Below are positions 22,507 to 41,862 of a DNA stretch of 64,000 nucleotides, in pieces; within the stretch, counting starts at the first letter, position 1; the number at the start of each line of letters is the position of its first letter. The stretch is from positions 123,104,922 through 123,168,921 of the forward strand of contig NC_035443.2 in NCBI RefSeq assembly GCF_002127325.2, read 5' to 3'. The position numbers and the translations under genes are program-made. A model generated the notes under the pieces. That model was not told the DNA's origin. It made no database searches and was given only the letters and a program-made list of their open reading frames with translations. This DNA is from Helianthus annuus. Lineage: Eukaryota > Streptophyta > Magnoliopsida > Asterales > Asteraceae.

Positions 22507-23626
22507 CAACCCATGTGGACGGGCCACGTTTTGCTGGTAGAAATGTGGGTTGGCAATTTTGACAACTTTAAAAAGGGGTTAAATATTTAATGAATAAAAC
22601 TTTTAACTTTCGACTTATCCTGTGATGTTATCCTTGTATATCTTTTGAACTTTCAATTGTTTTGATTTATACTTGTCTAAGTAAGAAAGGTTAAGCAAAT
22701 TATGTTTAGGATATGATCCAGGATCAAATATCCTATAGTTGAAAACTTCCAAAAAGTAGTTCATGTTAAGGATCATAGGTTCCGTTGTCAAGGTCTAAGG
22801 GTCATTCAAATGAATAATAAATGAAATTAACAATAGTCAAGGATCATACCTTAGGATCCAAGTTAGGATCCTAACCTTTAATCAGGATAACCATAAGTAA
22901 AACTTTAATGGGTAATAAGGATTAAGGATCCTTAATTGTTTAATTTTGAAAACCTGAAAAATAGAATATAACTTGGGACTAAGCCAATATCATAGATAAG
23001 TTAGTAACTGGGGACAAGCCCAAAGGATCACTGGGGACAAGCCCGAAGGGTAACTGGGGACAAGCCCGAAGGATAACTGGGGACAAGCCCAAGGATCGTA
23101 TGTAAACTGGAGTATGGCCCTCACTGGCGACTATCCAAACTTAGTGACATGAAAATGCCAAAACCTTAGCTAACGTGAAAACGTTAGAAACCTTAGGAAC
23201 GGATGTATGGTACGTCTACCATTATACGTAGGATCCTAGGTATAGCCAGTACGATGGGGTTATCAGCCCCTAAAGCGAGTATTGGTCCCAAAGACGTGAA
23301 CTATACCAGGATCATCGTGCGCTACAGGCGAAAACTGGGGACAAGCACAAGGATAACTGGGGACAAGCCCAAATAACTGGGGTTGAAACCAAGGATCTGA
23401 GTTGTTTCTGGAGATTGTCGACATTATGCTAAGGATACCTGGACTTATCAGAACTCAAAATCTCGTGAGAGAAGGATGAAGGATACATGATCCTTATCCT
23501 TAAATAAGAAGATATGTAAATAAGAGTTCAAGCTTAGGACATTACCAGAGTAAGGATCATTGATGCTTCAGGGATCCTTGAAGGATACTTCCAATGTAAG
23601 GATCATTCATGCCAGAAGGATCCTGC
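22507..23626 (-). other. Right part of the B spacer
   Basis: Non-coding. It begins with the duplicated CAACC and the rest of the covarying hairpin: left-arm end CA at 22512-22513, right arm TGGGTTGGCAA at 22546-22556. It then carries tandem CTGGGGACAAGCCC units (23006-23097) and the hairpins CTAACG/CGTTAG and ATGGTA/TACCAT. No frame of interest was seen. Confidence 0.75.
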
Positions 23627-26932
<3,306 letters not shown>

Positions 26933-27228
26933 CTATTGCTCCCTTGATTTCGAGGCTGGTTTCATTGATGAGGTGTAACAATCCTTAGCCTCCTGTTGAT
27001 CACTATCGATCTTGATTATTCCCCATGGGCTAGGGAGCTTCACACACTGATGGTAGGTGGATGGGACTGCCTTCATATCGTGTATCCAGGGCCTGCCAAG
27101 GATAACATTACAACAAGACAAACAGTCAATAACACAAAATTTTTGATAATTATGTAATCCTTCCACATAAATTGGGAGTTTGATGTCCCCCAGGGTTTTC
27201 TTAGTTTCGCCACTAAATCCCACAAGCA
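26933..27228 (-). pseudogene. gag-pro: gag-protease of element B, C-terminal part
   Basis: Encodes the end of the protease region (VGFSGETKKTLGDIKLP ... NVILGRPWIHDMKAVPSTYHQC) up to the UAG at 26933-26935. It is separated from the rest (36833-39123) by H and C; removing them with one CGGAG copy restores the frame. Confidence 0.92.
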
Positions 27229-27790
27229 CGGAGTGTTTTGGTCAAAAATCACTTAAAGATAATGCAACCAAACTCTATGTAAATGGGGAATGATGCTTGG
27301 TATGATGAACAAAGTGAAGGATCACTTAAGTGTAAAATGCACAAGTGACACAAGGATTTATACGATGAAAAAGCCCTTGATCAATGAATGATCTCCGGCA
27401 TAAAAAACCTCGGGTGATGGAAACTACCGATCACCAAACTTCAATATAACAAATAATGGTTACAACTTCGGATGGTAACGAGCTAGGTACAGGGATCACT
27501 ATAGTATCGTATGCTAAAGCGTGTGAGAAATGTGTTGTGTCTTCCGAATGTTCAAGAGTGCCATTTATACAAGTGTGTGTGGTTCTATTTTAGGCAAATC
27601 ACCTAACTACTAGCTCGTTACCCCTTTAGAAATAGAAGTAAATTTAGCCTAAATAATCGCCCTTGAATTGTGCTGAGTTTCCATATTCTTTATAACGTCC
27701 ATCTTTGATTATGCATGTGCGAGATTAGCGTGACAGATTCCTTGTTTACGTTGCTAAGACCAGATCCAACTCGTAATTCCTGCAAGATAA

Positions 27791-28509
27791 TGTTTTGGTC
27801 AAAAATCACACAAGGATAATGCAACCAAACTTTATGTAAACGGGGAATGATGCTTGGTATGATGAACAAAGTGAAGGATCACTCAAATATAAAATGCACA
27901 AGTGACACAAGGATTTATACGAGGAAAAAGCCCTTGATCAATGAATGATCTCCGGCATAAAAAACCTCGGGTGATGGAAACTACCGATCACCAAACTTCA
28001 ATATAACAAATCAAGGTTACAACTTCGGATGGTAACGAGCTAAGTACAAGGATCACTATAGTATCGTGTGCCAAAGCGTGAGGGAAGTGCGTTGTGTCTT
28101 CCGAATGTGGAAGAGAGCTATTTATACAAGTGTGAGTGGTCCTATTTTAGGTAAATAGACAAACTATTAGCTCGTTACCCCTTTAGGAATAAAAGTAAAT
28201 CTAGCCTAAATTATCGCCCTTAAATTATGCCGAGTTTCCATATCGTCCACAACGTTCATCTCTGATTAAGCATATGCCAAAGTTGTAAAGACGAGTCCCT
28301 TGTTTACGTTGCTAAGAGCGGATCCTGCCAGACATTCCTGCAAGATAACATTAAATCCAATGAAAACAACTGTTAGTATGAGGATCCCTGTGATGGTCCG
28401 TGATCCTGATCATGGAACTCTTTTGAGGATCACTATCTGCCAACGAAATAAGGATCACTGGTTAGGATCATATGCAAGGATCATAAGTCATAAAAATCCA
28501 GCCCTAACA
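27791..28509 (-). repeat. 3' LTR of element C
   Basis: 719 bp, minus orientation; followed on the internal side by the complement of the TTTTGGGGGCAAT polypurine tract. Confidence 0.95.
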
Positions 28510-28646
28510 ATTGCCCCCAAAATATAAGGAGTAATATTGTAAATAAACGAGTTGTATTTTGTTTGATCTTATCCTCAACAAGTTAATCGAATAACTAGCC
28601 GTTGCGAACCTTACGTCACAGAAGTGACAGCCCTGCAGATCATCAT

Positions 28647-28654
28647 TATAAATA
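28647..28654 (+). promoter_or_regulatory. TATA box of the C antisense gene
   Basis: TATAAATA 153 nt upstream of the ATG at 28800; same setting as in A and B. Confidence 0.65.
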
Positions 28655-28799
28655 GGAGTTAGAGATAGGATCAATTTGCATTTAAATTCAAGAGAAACTC
28701 CCTTTATATTCTCGTCCGAAGATCAACCAGGTATTTCTCTTTCTTTTTCTCCTTCCTCTTACTCTGTTTCTCTGTTTCTTTGTTTATCACTCTGCAAAG

Positions 28800-30424
28800 A
28801 TGTTGCTCCGAAACTCTCCTCACAAGGATCCTAAGAAGAGCAGTCCCTTGAAGGGTCAAGGGATCATCAAGGATTCTTCAACTGAGAGGTGTTGTTTTAC
28901 CGACTCTCAGATTGATAAAATTCGTCATTGCTTTCCGGCGAGCACCCTCTTTAAATCTTTTGATCCTACCGCTTTAAGTGACTTCATCTCTGATACTTGG
29001 GTAGCCTTTCCTGTTACTCCGTTCTTGATAGGATATTCATATCCTTTCCCTCAATTCACCCAGTCCTTCTTTTCCCTTACCGGCATCTCCTACATCCAGG
29101 CCATGCCAATGATCTGGAGGGTTTTATATACCCTTGAAAGGATCATTAAGCAGGAAGGGATTGACTTAGGAATGGCGGAGCTGGCTGAGATGTATGATCT
29201 CACAACGTTTGGATCCCATCGGTATCTGTTTAAGCGGAAAGCTGGAGAGGATCACCCTGTTCTTAAGGTCACCAAGAACGACACAAACTGGAAGCGTCGG
29301 TTCTTTTTTGTTAGGAGGGATACCATCCCTGATGGGAAGGATCTGCCCAAGGAGTGGGCTACTCATGGTAGGATAGAGGATCCTGGAAGGATCACCATAA
29401 GGTTTGTTCCTTAGGATAAGGGTCACTAATATTTTCTTTGTTTTTTGTGCAGCCATATCCGTTGCTCATCTCAAGTTGACTCCTGCTGCACAAGAGAGAG
29501 TTTTAGCCTTCAAGAAGCTTGATCCCGAGATTAGAAGTTTTCAAGTTGCCACCCAAGATTCACAGGAAGTATCCTCCGCATCTGCCACAATGTCAAGTAA
29601 GTATCCTTATTAAAAAGTAGTTCTATGTAGGATTTCTAAATTAGTTAGAATACTTATCTTATTTCGGTTGTGTAGGCGCTGGAAAATCTGCTAAGTCTGC
29701 TTCAAAATTTGGCGTTGAAGATTTGTCCAACGTCAAACCTTCAAGGAGGAAGAATCCTGCCAGCCCGAGTACCTCTGTCCCCAAGGCACCTGTGAGAGGG
29801 AAGGGAGGAAAGAAGAGGAAAACCTCTGATGCTGAGGGTCTCCAAGGATTTCCCCTGCTCCGCCAACAGTTTCTTGATTACGTCAATGAGGTAAGGATCA
29901 CTGCCCCTGCTTGTATATCCTGCTTGAATATCCTGCTTGAATATCCTGCTTGTTTGAGGATCACCTGGTCCTGGGCTTACCCTTTTCCCTTTTTGCAGAA
30001 ATTTGCTGAAATAGAAACTTATATTGGCCACGTTGAGGATCAAGACCGCCAAATCGCTGACCTCCAACAGATGGGTGTGCTGAAGGATCTCAAGATTGCT
30101 GATCTTGAGAAGGAGCTTCGGGCTACCAAGGATGAAGCTGCCAAAATGGTGATCAACTTCGATTATGAGAAGCATGATATCACCCAGGATGCCAAGGTCT
30201 CTGCTGCGATAACCATGTACAAGATCCAGTTGCAGATGGCTGCGGAGGCTCAGGATCCTGCCTTCGACAAAAGCACATGGGACGTGGAGGGCTGGAAGGC
30301 AAGGCTGGCAGAGTTGGAGGATGATGATGAAGCTGAGGAGATCCCAATGCTTGAAGGTGGTGATGCTGGCAAGGATCAGGGGGAAGCAAGTGGAGCTGGT
30401 GGTGATGGTGCAGCGAAGGTTTGA
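28800..30424 (+). CDS. Antisense four-exon gene of element C, 450 aa, PF04195-like N-terminus
   Basis: Exons 28800-29367, 29453-29596, 29676-29890 and 29999-30424 with GT-AG introns join into an open frame of 450 residues. Exon 1 is the same length (568 nt) as in A and B; exon 3 has one codon more than B, exon 4 one fewer. In the 49 codons from 28971 to 29117, comparison with B (2962-3108) shows about 16 synonymous codon changes against 5 amino-acid changes by eye, as expected under purifying selection. Exon 3 has a GKGGKKRK basic cluster; exon 4 a coiled coil and acidic tail. Function is unknown. The gene is intact although C has lost most of gag and the protease. Confidence 0.82.
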
Positions 30425-30590
30425 GCTGCAGAATTGGGCGATGAAGGAAACTTCTAGACATAGCCGGAGCCCAATTTTTTAATTTTGGTAGTGGTTTCTT
30501 TTGTTTGTTGTGATGTTTTAAACAATGATGGTCTGTAACTTTGAACAATAGTTTTAGGATTAGGGATCCAGGATCCTTCAGACAATAGGT

Positions 30591-30646
30591 AGGATTGCAA
30601 ATGGTGGAGGGATCCTCTGTTTGGGGGATGAAGCCATTGTGATCCT
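30591..30646 (+). other. Two-helix structured unit in the 3' flank of C's antisense gene
   Basis: AGGAT 30591-30595 pairs with ATCCT 30642-30646; AATGG 30600-30604 with CCATT 30634-30638; inner stem 30612-30617/30624-30629 (six pairs, one G-U). Unpaired TGGAGGG and GAAG are as in D. It starts 167 nt after the antisense stop. Confidence 0.58.
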
Positions 30647-30697
30647 GCCGCCTTTATATCCCTGCATAACTTTTGAACCTATTATCATGGACACCCT

Positions 30698-30752
30698 TTA
30701 CCTACCCCAACGGACGGGCCACGTATTGCTGGTAGATGCTCGGGGTAGGTAA
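30698..30752. other. Conserved 11-pair hairpin in the C spacer
   Basis: TTACCTACCCC (30698-30708) pairs perfectly with GGGGTAGGTAA (30742-30752). The loop holds GGACGGGCCACGTATTGCTG, nearly identical in A and B. Confidence 0.7.
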
Positions 30753-31216
30753 TTTTGACAACCTTTGAAGGGTTACTCCTTTCGTTTATAAATAAAATCT
30801 TAAACTTTTGTCGCTTATCTTGTGTTATTATCCTTTTTGTTCCTTTAATTCCCCATTGTTTTGGTGTACATTTATTGAATAAGTAGGTTTGAATAAGTCA
30901 GATTGAAAACATTTAGGATATGATCCTTGATCAAATATCCTATAGTTGAAAAATCCCAAAAAGTAGTACATATTTTAAGGGTCACAGGTTTAGTTGTCAA
31001 ATTTCAAGGGTTAGCATAAAGAAACAATAAATAGGATTAAAAACAGTTAAGGATCATACCTGAGAATCCAAGTTAGGATCCTAACCTTTAATCAGGATAA
31101 CCGTAAATGAAATTTTAATGGATAATAAGGATTAAGGATCCTTAATTGTTTTAACTTTGAAAACCTGAAAAATAGAACATAACCTGGGACTAAGCCAATA
31201 TAAAAGACAAGTTAGT

Positions 31217-31328
31217 AACTGGGGACTAGCCCAAAGGATAACTGGGGACAAGCCCATAGGATAACTGGGGACAAGCCCAAAGGATAACTGGGGACAAGCC
31301 CAAAGGATAACTGGGGACAAGCCCAAGG
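31217..31328. repeat. Tandem repeat in the C spacer
   Basis: Five units of AACTGGGGACAAGCCCAAAGGAT (first unit with CTAGCC). Equivalent to the arrays in A and B. Confidence 0.88.
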
Positions 31329-31839
31329 ATCGTATGTAAACTGGAGTATGGCCCTTACTGGCGACTATCCAAACTTAGTGACATGAAAATGCCAAAACCT
31401 TAGCTAACGTGAAAACGTTAGAAACCTTAGGAACGGATGTATGGTACGTCTACCATTATACGTAGGATCCTAGGTATAGCCAGTACGATGAGGTTATCAG
31501 CCCCTGGAGTGGGTACTGGTCCCAAAGACATGAACTATACCAGGATCATCGTGCGCTACAGGCGAAAACTGGGGACAAGCCCAAGGATAACTGGGGTTGA
31601 ACCCAAGGATCTGAGATGCTTTTGAAGACTATCAATAATATGCTGAGGATACCTGGACTATCGAAACTCAAATTCTTGTGAGAGGAGGATGAAGGATACA
31701 TGATCCTTATCCTTTGGTAAAAATAAGAAAATGGAATAGTTTAGGATTAGGATATTACCAGAGTAAGGATCATTGACATTATCGGGATCCTTCGAGGATG
31801 CTTTCAATGTAAGGATCATATGTGCCAGGAGGATCCTGT

Positions 31840-35874
<4,035 letters not shown>

Positions 35875-35920
35875 GGAATGGTCACCAACAGAAAAACTTT
35901 TTATGAATGAAGCACCAATT

Positions 35921-35938
35921 GCCCCACGGTGGGCGCCA
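35921..35938 (-). other. Primer binding site of element C
   Basis: Minus strand TGGCGCCCACCGTGGGGC, identical to A, next to the 5' LTR. Confidence 0.75.
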
Positions 35939-35941
35939 AAC

Positions 35942-36661
35942 TGTTTTGGTCAAAAATCACACAAGGATAATGCAACCAAACTTTATGTAAACGGGGAATG
36001 ATGCTTGGTATGATGAACAAAGTGAAGGATCGCTCAAATATAAAATGCACAAGTGACACAAGGATTTATACGAGGAAAAAGACCTTGATCAATGAATGAT
36101 CTCCGGCATAAAAAAACCTCGGGTGATGGAAACTACCGATCACCAAACTTCAATATAACAAATCAAGGTTACAACTTCGGATGGTAACGAGCTAAGTACA
36201 AGGATCACTATAGTATCGTGTGCCAAAGCGTGAGGGAAGTGCGTTGTGTCTTCCGAATGTGGAAGAGATCTATTTATACAAGTGTGAGTGGTCCTATTTT
36301 AGGTAAATAGACTAACTATTAGCTCGTTACCCCTTTAGGAATAAAAGTAAATCTAGCCTAAATTATCGCCCTTAAATTATGCCGAGTTTCCATATCGTCC
36401 ACAACGTTCATCTCTGATTAAGCATATGCCAAAGTTGTAAAGACGAGTCCCTTGTTTACGTTGCTAAGAGCGGATCCTGCCAGACATTCCTACAAGATAA
36501 CATTAAATCCAATGAAAACAACTGTTAGTATGAGGATTCCTGTGATGGTCCGTGATCCTGATCCTGGAACTCTTTTGAGGATCACTATCTGCCAAAGAAA
36601 TAAGGATCACTGGTTAGGATCATATGCAAGGATCATAAGTCATAAAAATCCAGCCCTAACA
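35942..36661 (-). repeat. 5' LTR of element C
   Basis: 720 bp; about 1 percent different from 27791-28509. Confidence 0.95.
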
Positions 36662-36832
36662 GATAACATTAAGTCCAAAGAGAACAGTTGTTAGTGTGAG
36701 GATCCTTAGGATGATCCGTGATCCTGATCCTGGAGCTCCTCTGAGGATCACTATCTGCCAAAGAAGCAAGGATCACTTGTTAGGATCACATGTAAGGATC
36801 ATAGGTCATAAAAATCCAGCCCTAACACGGAG

Positions 36833-39123
36833 GATCTTGGTGTGATATCTGACTCAGGGATACCCATTTTCTTCAGAACATCAAGCTGGATAATGTTTAC
36901 TGAGCTTCCTCCGTCAATAAGGATCCTGCGGACAAAGTGGTTAGAAATAAAAAGAGTAATAACTAAACTATCATGATGAGGATCCTGGATTTTGATTCTA
37001 TCATCCTCATCAAAGGTTATGATTTTTCCTTCCGAGACACTTGATGTTCGAATAGGTCTTTCCCCGTTATCCATTTTAGCTTCCTTTGCATAGCTTTTAG
37101 CTGCTGAGAAGGATATACCACAGATGTCTGATCCTCCAGAAATAAAGTTGATCACTTGTGCATCTGCCGGAGGAGCTGGAGCTCTTTCAGGGATCCTTTC
37201 AAGATCCTGAGTCCTTTGCTTTTTTCTTCCCAACAATTCTTCCAAATGCCCCTTGCTCAGCAGATATCCAATTTCCTTTCGTAACGCGATGCATTCCTCT
37301 GTCAAATGCCCAAAATCCTCATGGTATGCACACCACTTTGATTTATCTTTAGCTGCGACTGGTTTGTCATTTTTTCTGGGCCATCTGGCCTTTTCTGCAA
37401 GATTCTGCATTGCAAGGATTAGTTCATGGTTATCAACGGAAAAACAGTATTCAGAAATCGGAGGATAATCTTCATCATCCTCTTCTTGGTCAACAACATG
37501 CACATTCTGGTTGTCAGTTCTGTTATAGGATTTGAATTTGTTGCTTTTGAAGGAGGATCCTTGCTTTTCTTGTTTTGAGGATCCTGCTTGTCTCTCCTGG
37601 ATCCTCTTGTCATCCTCTAGCCGGATGAACCTGAGTGCCCGAGTTCTTACTTCGTCTAGGTTCCTACATGGTGTCATAACAAGATCATCATAGAACAATG
37701 AATTCTTAAGCAATCCCATCTTGAAGGCCTCAACAGCTGTGGCCATATCCAAGTTAGGAATGTCCAAGGATTCTTTACTAAATTTGGTTATATAATCCCT
37801 TAATGATTCATTATGACCCTGAGTTATCCTATATAAATCGCTAGTCAATCGTTCAAATTTTCTACTACAAGAAAATTGATTATTGAATAAGTTAACTAAA
37901 TTAGCAAATGAAGTAATAGAGCAAGGGGGAAGACTTAGTAGCCACTTAAGAGCTGATCCAGTAAGAGTGGATCCAAATCCCTTGCATAGACATGCTTCCT
38001 TTAACCTTTCTGGAATTAGATTGATCTCCATCCTCTCCCTGTATTGTGCTATGTGTTCCTCAGGATCCGTTGTACCATCATACAGCTTCATAGTAGGGAT
38101 ATGGAATCTTTTGGGTATCTCAGCATCACAAATTGGTGGTGCAAAACGAGATACCTTATGGCTTCCATCTGCAATCTCCGGGATAGGTTTGACTACCCCT
38201 GGAACACTTGATATCATATCCTTCAGTTTTTGTACTTCTCTGGCCATAGCATGATTGATACCTGTATCCTGCATGAATCCATGGTTAGTGGTAAGAGAAT
38301 TATTAAAAGTGTTACCTCCCATCGGGTTCAAGTTAGGAACATTGGATGTGAATCCATATTGCTGGGATTCTAGGATGATGGAGGGACCAGTGGAAGCAAT
38401 GGTCTGCATCGGAATAAAATCTCCTTGATGGACATCTGGACTTCCTGTTTGCAAATTTCTTAAGGATTCTGGTATCTGAAGGGATCCCTGAACATGGGAT
38501 GATCCTGGAACGAAGGAGGATCCTTGAACCTGGGATGATCTTGGAACGAAGGAGGGTCCTTGAACCTGGGATGATCCTGGAACGAAGGAGGATCCTTGAA
38601 CCTGGGATGATCCTGGAACGAAGGAAGATCCTGAGTTCATGAAGGATCCCATATGCTGAGTATAGGATCCTGCCGGTTGGAAATATGATCCTGATGCCTG
38701 AGTCACTGCTGCTGGGCCGAAATGCACTCCTCTTAATCCACCCATATGTTGAATGTCTGGAGCCTCTGATGGCTGAGAAGTAATCATCGGAGTATCAAAA
38801 TTCAAAGATTTGGGCATTAGTGGGGAATGATCCTCTGCCGTTTTCTTTTGCCTTTTGAGATCTCCGATTTCCTTGAGGATCCTGTCATTAGTTTCATCCT
38901 GCTGCTGCATACGATCCCTCATCTGCAAAATCAAAGTAAATATATCACTAGTACTGGGAGCAGAAGAAGTTAGAGTAGAAGATGAAGGTTTAGAGAAGAT
39001 AGGAGTTGATCTCTTCTCAGCATTTTTCTGAGATCCAGCTGGTGGTGGAGGCAAAGGTGGAATGCCATTAGATGAATTGATTGCAGACATCGCTGTGGAA
39101 GTATTTTTCAACGATGAAGCCAT
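36833..39123 (-). pseudogene. gag-pro: gag-protease of element B, N-terminal part
   Basis: ATG at 39123 (MASSLKNTS). Low-complexity N-terminus with four 12-residue repeats, gag core (LTSDLYRITQGHNESLRDYI), the zinc-knuckle variant CAYHEDFGHLTEEC and protease motif ILIDGGSSVNII. It is open to the point where solo LTR H entered; continues at 27228. Compared with A it shows that the A frameshift is a mutation and not a programmed shift. Confidence 0.93.
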
Positions 39124-39179
39124 GCAACACTTCCGGAATGATCAATAGAAAAATTTTCTTATGAATGAAGCACCAATTG

Positions 39180-39196
39180 CCCCACGGTGGGCGCCA
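39180..39196 (-). other. Primer binding site of element B
   Basis: Minus strand TGGCGCCCACCGTGGGG beside the 5' LTR. Confidence 0.75.
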
Positions 39197-39199
39197 AAC

Positions 39200-39917
39200 T
39201 GTTTTGGTCAAAAATCGCACAAGGATAATGCAACCAAACTCTTTGTAAACGGGGAATGATGCTTGGTGTGATGAACAAAGTAAAGGATCACTTAAATGTA
39301 AATTGCACAAGTGACACAAGGATTTATATGAAGAAAAAGCCCTTGATCAATGAATGATCTCCGGCATAAAAAACCTCGGGTGATGGAAACTACCGATCAC
39401 CAAACTTCAATATAACAAACAATGTTTACAACTTCGGATGGTAACGAGCTAGGTACAAGGATCACTATAGTATTGTATGCTAAAGCGTGTGAGAAATGTG
39501 TTGTGTCTTCCAAATGCCGAAGAGTGCCCTTTATACAAGTGTGTGTGGTCGTATTTTAGGTAAATCACCTAACTACTAGCTCGTTACCCCTTTAGAAATA
39601 GAAGTAAATTTAGCCTAATTAATTGCCCTTGAATTGTGCTGAGTTTCCATATTCTCCATAACGTCCATCTTTGATTATGCATGTGCGAAATTAGCGTGAC
39701 AGATTCCTTGTTTACGTTGCTAAGACCTGGTCCAACTCGTAATTCCTGCAAAACAACATTAAATCCCAAGAGAACAATCGTTAGTACTAGGATCCTTAGG
39801 ATGATCCATGATCCTGATCCTGGAGCTCTTCTGAGGATCACTATCTGCCAAAGAAACAAGGATCACTTGTTAGGATACCAAGTAAGGATCATAGGTCATA
39901 AAAATCCAGCCCTAACA
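39200..39917 (-). repeat. 5' LTR of element B
   Basis: 718 bp, ending at the TSD CTCCT (39918-39922). Confidence 0.95.
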
Positions 39918-39922
39918 CTCCT

Positions 39923-41862
39923 GAGTCAGTATGCTTCTTTTCCTGATTCTGATTCAACCTCATATGGTCCTTCCCATTTTGGAGCCAGTTTTTCCATCAG
40001 CAGGATTAGTGATATTTTGAAAAGCCTTTCTTAACACCCAATCCCCAACTTTGAATCTTCTAGTCCTTATATTCTTGTTGTATGCTCTGGATATCCTTAG
40101 TCTTGCTGCATCTCTTGTCTCATCTATGGTGTCCAAATTCTAGCACAAAGCTTCAGGATTCTGCTCAGGATCCTGGAGGATAGATCTCGCAGTAGGTATC
40201 ACCATCTCTGTTGGGATCACTGCTTCTGCTCCGAATACCAAGGAAAATGGTGTCTGGCCAGTTGCATTTTTTACCGTTGTTCTATCGGCCCACAAAACCA
40301 AGGGTAGTTCTTCTGCCCATCTTCCTTTTTTAGCTCCTAATCTCTTTTTCAGGTTGTTGACTATTATCTTGTTTGAGGATTCTGCTTGCCAATTTGCTTG
40401 AGGATGTACCGGGGTGGATGTGATCATCTTGATTCCCCAACTCTTGCAAAAGTCAGTAGTTCTCTTGCTTATAAACTGAGATCCATTGTCACAAATGATT
40501 TCAGCTGGTACTCCAAACCTGGTCAGGATATTCCTCTTTACGAAGGATACTACTTCTTGATCTCTGACTTGAACAAATGCTTCAGCCTCCACCCACATAG
40601 AGAAATAATCAGTCATTGCCAGCATAAAGACTTTTCCTCCTGGAGCTTTTAGCAATTTCCCTACTATGTCCATTCCCCATTTCATGAATGGCCAAGGGGA
40701 AGCTATAGGATATAGTGGTTCAGCTGGTTGATGTAGTATGTTACTATGCCTTTGACATGCATCACATCTTCGAGCATATTCTGTAGCATCTTTCCTCATC
40801 GTTGGCCAATAGTATCCTGTTCTCAACACCTTTGAGAATAACGACCTGCCCCCAGTATGGTTACCATAATCCCCATCATGTATATCCCGAAGTACTTCTT
40901 TAGTTTCGGGATCCTTCAAGCACCTTAGATATGGTCCTGCAAGAGATTTCTTATACAAGACATTATTTATAATGGTGAATCGTGATACCTTCATCCTAAA
41001 TGCCTTATGATTTTCGTCTTTAGGGATGTGTCCTTCCTTGAGATATCTTATGATTGGAGCCGTCCAGGATTTAGGATCCTCCTCAGGATATTCAGCAATA
41101 GGATCCTGGATACTTATTACTTCTTTATCCTGAGGATTCGTTGCAGGATACAAGATATGTAGTATTGGTATTTGGGTTCCTTCCGGTATCCTGACCGATG
41201 ATCCCAGGTTTGCTAAGGCGTCTGCTTCAGCATTATCTTCCCTTGGTACCTGTTCAAGTGTAAAAACATCGAAATATCCTGCTATTTTTTTGAGAATATC
41301 GAGGTATTCGATTAATTTCTCACCCTTAACTGCATAGGATCCATTAAAATGATTAGTAATTAACAAGGAGTCAACATATACTTGCAAATTCTTGATATTC
41401 ATATTTTTAGCTAGTTCTAATCCTGCAATTAAAGCCTCATATTCTGCTTCGTTATTGGTAGCAGGAAATTCACACCTAATAGCCTGGGGTAATATGTCCC
41501 CTTGTGGCGATTTTAGTAGTATTCCCAGTCCTACTCCTCTAACATTAGATGCTCCATCAGTGTACAATGTCCAGGATCCTGAGGATTCTCCTAATTGTTG
41601 GACTTCTAGGTCTACCTCATCCTGAATGTCACTACTGAAATCAACCACAAAGTCGGCTAGAGCCTGCGATTTTATGGCATTCCTAGGTTCATATACTAAG
41701 TCATAAGCACTCAACTTTACTGACCACTTAGCCATCCTACCGGACATCTCTGGTTTCCTAAGCACATTTTTAACAGGATAATTAGTTTTAACATGAATCC
41801 TATGTGTCTCAAAGTAATGTCTAAGCTTTGTTGATGCCATAACTAGAGCTAATATTAACTTT
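39923..41862 (-). pseudogene. pol: pol of element D: second RNase H and integrase
   Basis: From the Mutator-like insertion the frame encodes the end of the first RNase H (MASTKLRHYFETH), the archaeal-type RNase H (LYTDGASNVRG, NNEAEYEAL, VYVDSLL, EADALANL) and integrase with HHCC and D-D-E motifs. It stops prematurely at 40140-40142 (TAG where relatives have Gln). Further on, a 1-nt insertion in 39989-39993 and a TGA at 39926-39928 follow. The residue before QAESSN is Trp instead of the usual Gly. Confidence 0.9.
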
